A stretch of DNA of 64,000 bases, from contig NZ_FPAB01000007.1 of the NCBI RefSeq assembly GCF_900116145.1, forward strand, positions 157,316-221,315, in the 5' to 3' direction. Origin of the DNA: Streptomyces harbinensis. GTDB lineage: Bacteria; Actinomycetota; Actinomycetes; Streptomycetales; Streptomycetaceae. A program made the position numbers and the translations under genes. The first letter of the stretch is position 1, and every line of letters starts with the position of its first letter. The notes under the pieces were generated by a model. It made no database searches. It saw nothing but the letters and a program-made list of their open reading frames with translations, and was not told the DNA's origin. This document shows positions 59,564-64,000 of this stretch, piece by piece.

Positions 59564-60454
59564 ATGACGGAGGACATGACCGAGGAGACGCGGTACACGG
59601 CGTACACCGGGGAGACCGGCACCCTGGTGCTGGCGGGCACTCCGATCGGGGATCTCGCGGACGCCCCGCCCCGGCTGGCCGCCGAACTGGCCGGTGCCGA
59701 CATCGTGGCCGCCGAGGACACCCGGCGGCTGCGCCGGCTCGGCCAGGCGCTCGGGGTGCAGCCGGGCGGCCGGGTGGTGTCCTACTTCGAGGGCAACGAG
59801 ACGGTCCGTACCGGTGAGCTGATCAAGGAGCTGGTACGCGGCGCCCGGGTGCTGCTGGTCACGGACGCCGGGATGCCGTCGGTCTCCGACCCCGGCTACC
59901 GGCTGGTCGCCGCGGCCGTGGAGCGCGGCGTACGGGTGACCGCCGTCCCCGGCCCCTCGGCGGTGCTCACGGCGCTGGCGCTGTCCGGGCTGCCGGTGGA
60001 CCGGTTCTGCTTCGAGGGCTTCCCGCCGCGCAAGGCGGGGGAGCGGGCGGCGCGGCTGCGGGAGGTCGCCGCCGAGCAGCGCACGCTGGTGTACTTCGAG
60101 TCGCCGCACCGGGTGGCCGCCACGCTGGCCGCCATGGCGGAGGTGTTCGGACCGGAGCGGCGGGCGGCGGTGTGCCGGGAGCTGACCAAGACGTACGAGG
60201 AGGTACGCCGGGGGCCGCTCGCCGACCTGGCCCGCTGGGCGGAGCAGGGGGTGCGCGGCGAGATCACCGTGGTCGTCGAGGGCGCCCCGGCGCCGGGGCC
60301 GGCCGAGGTGGGCCCGGACGAGCTGGCCCGGCGGGTGGCGGCCCGCGAGGAGGCGGGGGAGCGCCGCAAGGAGGCCATCGCGCAGGTGGCGAAGGAGGCG
60401 GGGCTGCCCAAGCGGGAGGTCTTCGACGCGGTCGTGGCGGCGAAATCCGGCTGA
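59564..60454 (+). CDS. rsmI: 16S rRNA (cytidine1402-2'-O)-methyltransferase
   Basis: The protein of 296 residues has the tetrapyrrole-methylase fold: LVLAGTPIGDLADAPPRLA, IVAAEDTRRLRRLGQAL, LLVTDAGMPSVSDPGYRL, VTAVPGPSAVLTALALSGLP, FEGFPPRKAGER. It methylates C1402 in the ribosomal P site. ATG 59564 follows AAGGA; an in-frame ATG lies three codons upstream. Confidence 0.93.
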   Translation: MTEDMTEETRYTAYTGETGTLVLAGTPIGDLADAPPRLAAELAGADIVAAEDTRRLRRLGQALGVQPGGRVVSYFEGNETVRTGELIKELVRGARVLLVTDAGMPSVSDPGYRLVAAAVERGVRVTAVPGPSAVLTALALSGLPVDRFCFEGFPPRKAGERAARLREVAAEQRTLVYFESPHRVAATLAAMAEVFGPERRAAVCRELTKTYEEVRRGPLADLARWAEQGVRGEITVVVEGAPAPGPAEVGPDELARRVAAREEAGERRKEAIAQVAKEAGLPKREVFDAVVAAKSG

Positions 60455-60491
60455 TCGGATTAAAATGGTGGAAGGTCTCCAAGGAGCCACC

Positions 60492-60773
60492 ATGAACGAT
60501 CCGAATGTGCCACCGGAACAAGGCGGAGCGGAGGGTTACACCACCCGCGCCGCGTATTCGTTCGCGTGTCTGAGTTGCGGCTACGGCTGGGAACAGGAAT
60601 TCAGCATCGAGCATCTGCGCGACCCGCACGGCCGGCCCATGGTCGAATACCGGGTCGGAGGGCGGCGGGTCCGCTCACCGCTCACCTACCCCACCTGTCC
60701 CAATTGCGACGGGCACCGGGTGCGGGTGATGCGCCCGGGCCGGGTGGCGGCCGTGCGGCGGGTCTGGCGCTGA
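60492..60773 (+). CDS. Small zinc-ribbon protein of unknown function
   Basis: The protein of 93 residues has two CxxC pairs: FACLSCGYGW and PTCPNCDGHR, which should bind one zinc. ATG 60492 follows AAGGAG. Placed between rsmI and tatD. Function unknown. Confidence 0.8.
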   Translation: MNDPNVPPEQGGAEGYTTRAAYSFACLSCGYGWEQEFSIEHLRDPHGRPMVEYRVGGRRVRSPLTYPTCPNCDGHRVRVMRPGRVAAVRRVWR

Positions 60774-60818
60774 GGGCGGGGCGCGGCACCCGGTGCCGGG
60801 CGCCGTAGGATCGACCCC

Positions 60819-61661
60819 ATGCCCAAGTCCGCCAAGGCGAAGGCGGAGCAGTCCGTACCGCCTCCGCCGCCCGCGCCGCTGGCCGTGCCGGTCGCCGATT
60901 CGCACACCCACCTCGACATGCAGGACACCACCGTCGAGGAGGCGCTGGCCCAGGCCGCCGCCGTCGGGGTCACCCGCGTCGTCCAGATCGGCTGCGACGT
61001 GGAGCGCGCCCACTGGGCCGCGCGCACCGCCGCCGAGCACCCCGACCGGATCTGGGCCGCTGTCGCCCTGCACCCCAACGAGGCACCCCGGCTCGGCGAC
61101 GGCCTGGCCGCGGCCCTCGACGAGATCGCCGCCCTCGCCGCGCTGCCGCAGGTCCGGGCGATCGGCGAAACCGGTCTTGACTATTTCCGCACCGGGGACG
61201 AGGGAAAAGCCGCCCAGCACCATTCCTTCCGCCGGCACATCGCGATCGCCAAGGAACACGGAAAGGCACTGGTCATTCACGACCGGGACGCCCACGACGA
61301 CGTGCTGCGCATTCTCAAGGAAGAAGGCGCCCCCGAGCGCACGGTGTTCCACTGCTATTCCGGCGACACGGCGATGGCGGAGATCTGCGCGGCCGAGGGC
61401 TACTACATGTCCTTCGCGGGCAATGTGACCTTCGCCAGCGCCCAGCCGCTGCGCGACGCGCTCGCCGTCGCCCCGCCCGAGCTGCTGCTGGTCGAGACGG
61501 ACGCCCCGTTCCTCACCCCGGCACCCTTCCGCGGCCGCCCCAACGCCCCGTACCTCATCCCCGTCACCCTGCGCGCCATGGCGGCGGTCAAGGGCATGAC
61601 GGAGGACGACCTCGCCGCCCACATCGCGGCCAACACGGCGCGGGTGTTCGCCGATGCGTGA
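60819..61661 (+). CDS. tatD: TatD-family metal-dependent hydrolase
   Basis: The protein of 280 residues has metal ligands H29 and H31 in DSHTHLD, GETGLDYFR, KALVIHDRDAHDD, FHCYSGD and LVETDAPFLTPAPFRGRPN. TatD proteins are DNases/deacylases involved in DNA repair and protein quality control. ATG 60819 has no ribosome site but TAGGAT 7 bases upstream, so leaderless. It overlaps rsmA by 8 bases. Confidence 0.93.
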   Translation: MPKSAKAKAEQSVPPPPPAPLAVPVADSHTHLDMQDTTVEEALAQAAAVGVTRVVQIGCDVERAHWAARTAAEHPDRIWAAVALHPNEAPRLGDGLAAALDEIAALAALPQVRAIGETGLDYFRTGDEGKAAQHHSFRRHIAIAKEHGKALVIHDRDAHDDVLRILKEEGAPERTVFHCYSGDTAMAEICAAEGYYMSFAGNVTFASAQPLRDALAVAPPELLLVETDAPFLTPAPFRGRPNAPYLIPVTLRAMAAVKGMTEDDLAAHIAANTARVFADA

Positions 61662-62517
61662 GGACCCCCTGGACGGCGAACTGCTGAGCGCCGCCGACAT
61701 CCGCGCACTGGCCACCGCCCTCGGCGTGCGCCCCACCAAGCAGCGCGGCCAGAACTTCGTCATCGACGCCAACACCGTGCGCCGCATCGTGCGCGCCGCG
61801 GACATCGGCGAGGACGACGTGGTGGTGGAGATCGGGCCGGGACTCGGCTCGCTCACCCTCGCCCTGCTGCGCACGGCCGGCCACGTCACCGCCGTCGAGA
61901 TCGACGACACCCTGGCCGCCGCCCTGCCGGCCACCGTCGCCGCCCGGCTCCCGGAGCGCGCCGACCGGTTCGCGCTGGTGCACCAGGACGCGCTGCGCGT
62001 CACCGAACTGCCGGGCCCCGCCCCGACCGCGCTGGTCGCCAACCTGCCCTACAACGTGGCCGTCCCCGTGCTGCTGCACATGCTGGCGCTCTTCCCCGGC
62101 ATCCGGCGCGGCCTGGTGATGGTGCAGTCCGAGGTCGCCGACCGGCTCGCCGCGCCGCCCGGCTCCAAGGTGTACGGGGTGCCCTCGGTCAAGGCCGCCT
62201 GGTACGCGGACGTCCGCCGGGCCGGGGCGATCGGCCGCACCGTCTTCTGGCCGGCGCCCAACGTCGACTCGGGCCTGGTGGCCCTCACCCGCCGCGAACC
62301 GCCGCCCACGACCGCCTCCAGGGCCGAGGTGTTCGCGGTGGTGGACGCGGCGTTCGCCCAACGCCGCAAGACGCTGCGCTCGGCGCTGGCCGGCTGGGCC
62401 GGCTCCCCGGCGGCGGCCGAGGCGGCGTGCACGGCGGCCGGCGTGAGCCCCGGCGCACGGGGCGAGGCGCTGTCCGTCGAGGACTTCGCGCGCATCGCCG
62501 AGCACCGGCCCGCCTGA
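61654..62517 (+). CDS. rsmA: 16S rRNA (adenine1518/1519-N6)-dimethyltransferase
   Basis: The protein of 287 residues has KQRGQNFVIDANTVRRIV, SAM motif VVEIGPGLGSLTLALL, catalytic NLPYNVAVPVLLHML and VFWPAPNVDSGLVALTR. It dimethylates two adjacent adenines at the 3' end of 16S rRNA (KsgA). ATG 61654 lies inside the end of tatD. In M. tuberculosis rpfB lies between these genes; here it is absent. Confidence 0.94.
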   Translation: MREDPLDGELLSAADIRALATALGVRPTKQRGQNFVIDANTVRRIVRAADIGEDDVVVEIGPGLGSLTLALLRTAGHVTAVEIDDTLAAALPATVAARLPERADRFALVHQDALRVTELPGPAPTALVANLPYNVAVPVLLHMLALFPGIRRGLVMVQSEVADRLAAPPGSKVYGVPSVKAAWYADVRRAGAIGRTVFWPAPNVDSGLVALTRREPPPTTASRAEVFAVVDAAFAQRRKTLRSALAGWAGSPAAAEAACTAAGVSPGARGEALSVEDFARIAEHRPA

Positions 62518-62630
62518 CGGCGCGGGAGCCGCCGCGGCGGCGGACCGGGCGGGCCGTCCCGCCCGCCCGGTGGTGCCGGGTCCCGGAGGACGTGGCCGGC
62601 CCGTCGCTGACACGGCCTAGGCTGTGGGTC

Positions 62631-63566
62631 ATGTCCCATCCCGCTGCCTCCGTGCCGGCCGTCACCATCCGCGTTCCCGCGAAGGTCAATGTGCAGCTGG
62701 CCGTCGGCCCGCCGCGTGCGGACGGCTACCACGACCTCGCCAACGTCTTCCTCGCCGTCGGCCTCCAGGACCGGGTCACCGCCCGCCCGGCCGACCGGCT
62801 CTCCATCACCTGCGCCGGCCCCGGCAGTTCCCTGGTCCCGCTGGACGGCTCCAACCTCGCCGCCCGCGCCGCCGAACTGCTCGCCGCGCACACCGGCCGC
62901 GGCAGCGCCGACGTGCACCTGCACATCGACAAGGACATCCCGGTGGCCGGCGGCATGGCCGGCGGCAGCGCGGACGCCGCCGCCGCCCTGCTCGCCTGCG
63001 ACGAACTGTGGGGCACCCGCACCCCCCGCGAGGAACTGCTGGAGCTGGCCGGCCGGCTCGGCTCGGACGTGCCGTTCGCCCTGGTCGGCGGCGCCGCCCT
63101 GGGCCGCGGCCGGGGCGAACTGCTCACCCCGCTGCCGGTCGGCGGCACCTTCCACTGGGTGTTCGCGCTCGCCGACGGCGGTCTGTCCACCCCCGAGGTG
63201 TACCGCGAATGCGACCGGCTGCGCGGCGACGCCCCGGTGCCCGCCCCGGAGCCGGCCCCCGCGCTGCTGGCCGCCCTGCGCGACGGGGACGCCTACGCGC
63301 TCGCCGCCGCCCTCAGCAACGACCTCCAGCCCGCCGCCGTATCCCTGCGGCCCGCCCTGGAGGACGTCCTGGAGGCCGGCAACGCCGCGGGCGCCCTGGC
63401 AGGACTGGTCTCCGGGTCCGGACCCACCTGCGCCTTCCTCGCCCCCGACGCCCCGACGGCCGCCCGTATCGCCACCGTGCTGGAGGGCTCGGGCACCTGC
63501 CGCGCCGCCCGCGCCACCACCTCCCCGGCCCCCGGTGCCGGCGTTCTCACCATCTCAGGAGCCTGA
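62631..63566 (+). CDS. ispE: 4-diphosphocytidyl-2-C-methyl-D-erythritol kinase
   Basis: The protein of 311 residues belongs to the GHMP kinases: VTIRVPAKVNVQLAVGPPRA, ADGYHDLANVFLAVGL, ATP loop PVAGGMAGGSADAAAALLA, DVPFALVGGAALGRGRGE and GLVSGSGPTCAFL. It is a step of the MEP isoprenoid pathway. ATG 62631; TAGGCT lies 7 bases upstream, so it is probably leaderless. Confidence 0.94.
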   Translation: MSHPAASVPAVTIRVPAKVNVQLAVGPPRADGYHDLANVFLAVGLQDRVTARPADRLSITCAGPGSSLVPLDGSNLAARAAELLAAHTGRGSADVHLHIDKDIPVAGGMAGGSADAAAALLACDELWGTRTPREELLELAGRLGSDVPFALVGGAALGRGRGELLTPLPVGGTFHWVFALADGGLSTPEVYRECDRLRGDAPVPAPEPAPALLAALRDGDAYALAAALSNDLQPAAVSLRPALEDVLEAGNAAGALAGLVSGSGPTCAFLAPDAPTAARIATVLEGSGTCRAARATTSPAPGAGVLTISGA

Positions 63567-63568
63567 CC

Positions 63569-64000
63569 TTGTCCACCCCCTCTTCCCGCAACCTCGCCAA
63601 CCTGGAATCCGTCAGCAAGGTGTACGGCACCCGTACGCTGCTGGACGGCATCTCCCTCGGCGTCGGCGAGGGCGACCGGATCGGCGTGGTGGGGCGCAAC
63701 GGCGACGGCAAGACCACCCTCATCCGGGTGCTCGCCAAGCAGGAGGAGCCGGACGCCGGGCGGGTCACCCACGTCGGCGGGCTGCGGCTCGGCCTGCTCA
63801 CCCAGCACGACTCGCTCGACCCGGCCGCCACCATCCGGCAGGAGGTCATCGGCGACCTGCCCGACCACGCCTGGGCCGGCGACGCCCGGGTCCGCGACAT
63901 CCTGACCGGCCTGTTCGGCGGACTCGACCTGCCCGGCTTCCCGCAGGGCCTGGAGACGGTCATCGGCCCGCTCTCCGGCGGCGAGCGGCGCCGGATCGCG
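63569..64000 (+). CDS. ABC-F family ATPase, partial
   Basis: The first 144 residues are visible; the gene runs off the right edge. TTG 63569 follows AGGAG two bases after the ispE stop. Features are NLESVSKVYGTRTLLDGISL, Walker A GRNGDGKTTLIRVL, LRLGLLTQHDSLDP and the signature PLSGGERRRIA. ABC-F proteins act on ribosomes, some giving antibiotic protection; this conserved copy next to ispE is probably housekeeping. Confidence 0.9.
   Translation, partial: MSTPSSRNLANLESVSKVYGTRTLLDGISLGVGEGDRIGVVGRNGDGKTTLIRVLAKQEEPDAGRVTHVGGLRLGLLTQHDSLDPAATIRQEVIGDLPDHAWAGDARVRDILTGLFGGLDLPGFPQGLETVIGPLSGGERRRIA

Noticed and set aside
1..64000. CRISPR array or rRNA operon
   Set aside because: No regularly spaced repeats and no rRNA-like sequence were seen.

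Overview
The window is chromosomal DNA from a Streptomyces or a very close relative. It has high G+C with strong third-position bias, GTG and TTG starts, many start codons that look leaderless, and Streptomyces hallmarks: a WhiB-like regulator, DmdR/IdeR-type iron boxes, an LCP ligase, actinobacterial protein O-mannosylation, and an integrative conjugative element of the AICE class.

Bases 1-8203 are the right part of an AICE that entered the 3' end of a tRNA gene. The fragment at 8162-8203 reads as tRNA-Ala(CGC) and is followed by the tRNA's own terminator. The element's transfer module (DUF2637/SpdB-like protein, FtsK/TraB-like translocase, a small conserved partner) lies at the left. A regulatory and accessory block follows (XRE regulator, small monooxygenase-like protein, HATPase_c protein). 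A low-G+C, convergent type II restriction-modification pair sits next to the att site; the nuclease is recognisably BglII-like and keeps its catalytic residues. Several genes around it are broken by single indels or a stop codon, while the R-M pair is intact. From 8300 to about 10950 lie more AICE-type genes outside the att site (GntR/KorSA-like regulator, Nudix/Pif-like protein, a second HATPase_c gene) plus gene remnants, which suggests stacked insertions at this tRNA.

Bases 10951-13142 hold an sdpC-sdpA-sdpB-like operon. It resembles the Bacillus subtilis SDP killing-peptide system, but the toxin core has one cysteine and no SdpI-type immunity gene is present in the window. Next come a polyprenol-phosphate-mannose synthase with a PIG-V-type mannosyltransferase, an epoxide hydrolase, a secreted PL9 pectate lyase, a CYP157-like P450 without a normal ExxR motif, and a fused acyl-CoA carboxyltransferase.

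Bases 22038-27983 form a divergent sugar locus. Transketolase and a HAD phosphatase face a GntR regulator with a complete ascorbate/pentitol-type PTS (EIIA, EIIB, EIIC), and near-identical palindromes lie on both sides of the intergenic region. A 44-bp perfect palindrome separates it from an iron-siderophore ABC uptake operon with two iron boxes (28065-32092). The stretch 32159-37419 is mixed: FMN protein, non-zinc L31, WhiB/Wbl, rRNA methyltransferase, luciferase-like monooxygenase, and a DyP peroxidase fused to a lectin domain. An LplABC-like sugar importer follows (37553-41162), then exonuclease III, a GNAT enzyme, a TetR/membrane-protein pair, and an ArsR/MgtA-type ATPase operon.

Bases 47673-64000 are mostly conserved chromosome: LCP ligase, tricorn protease, MMPL transporter, penicillin-binding protein, protein O-mannosyltransferase, and rsmI-tatD-rsmA-ispE-ABC-F. 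The rpfB gene that separates tatD from rsmA in M. tuberculosis is absent here; the two genes overlap. No CRISPR array, rRNA operon or complete tRNA gene was seen.
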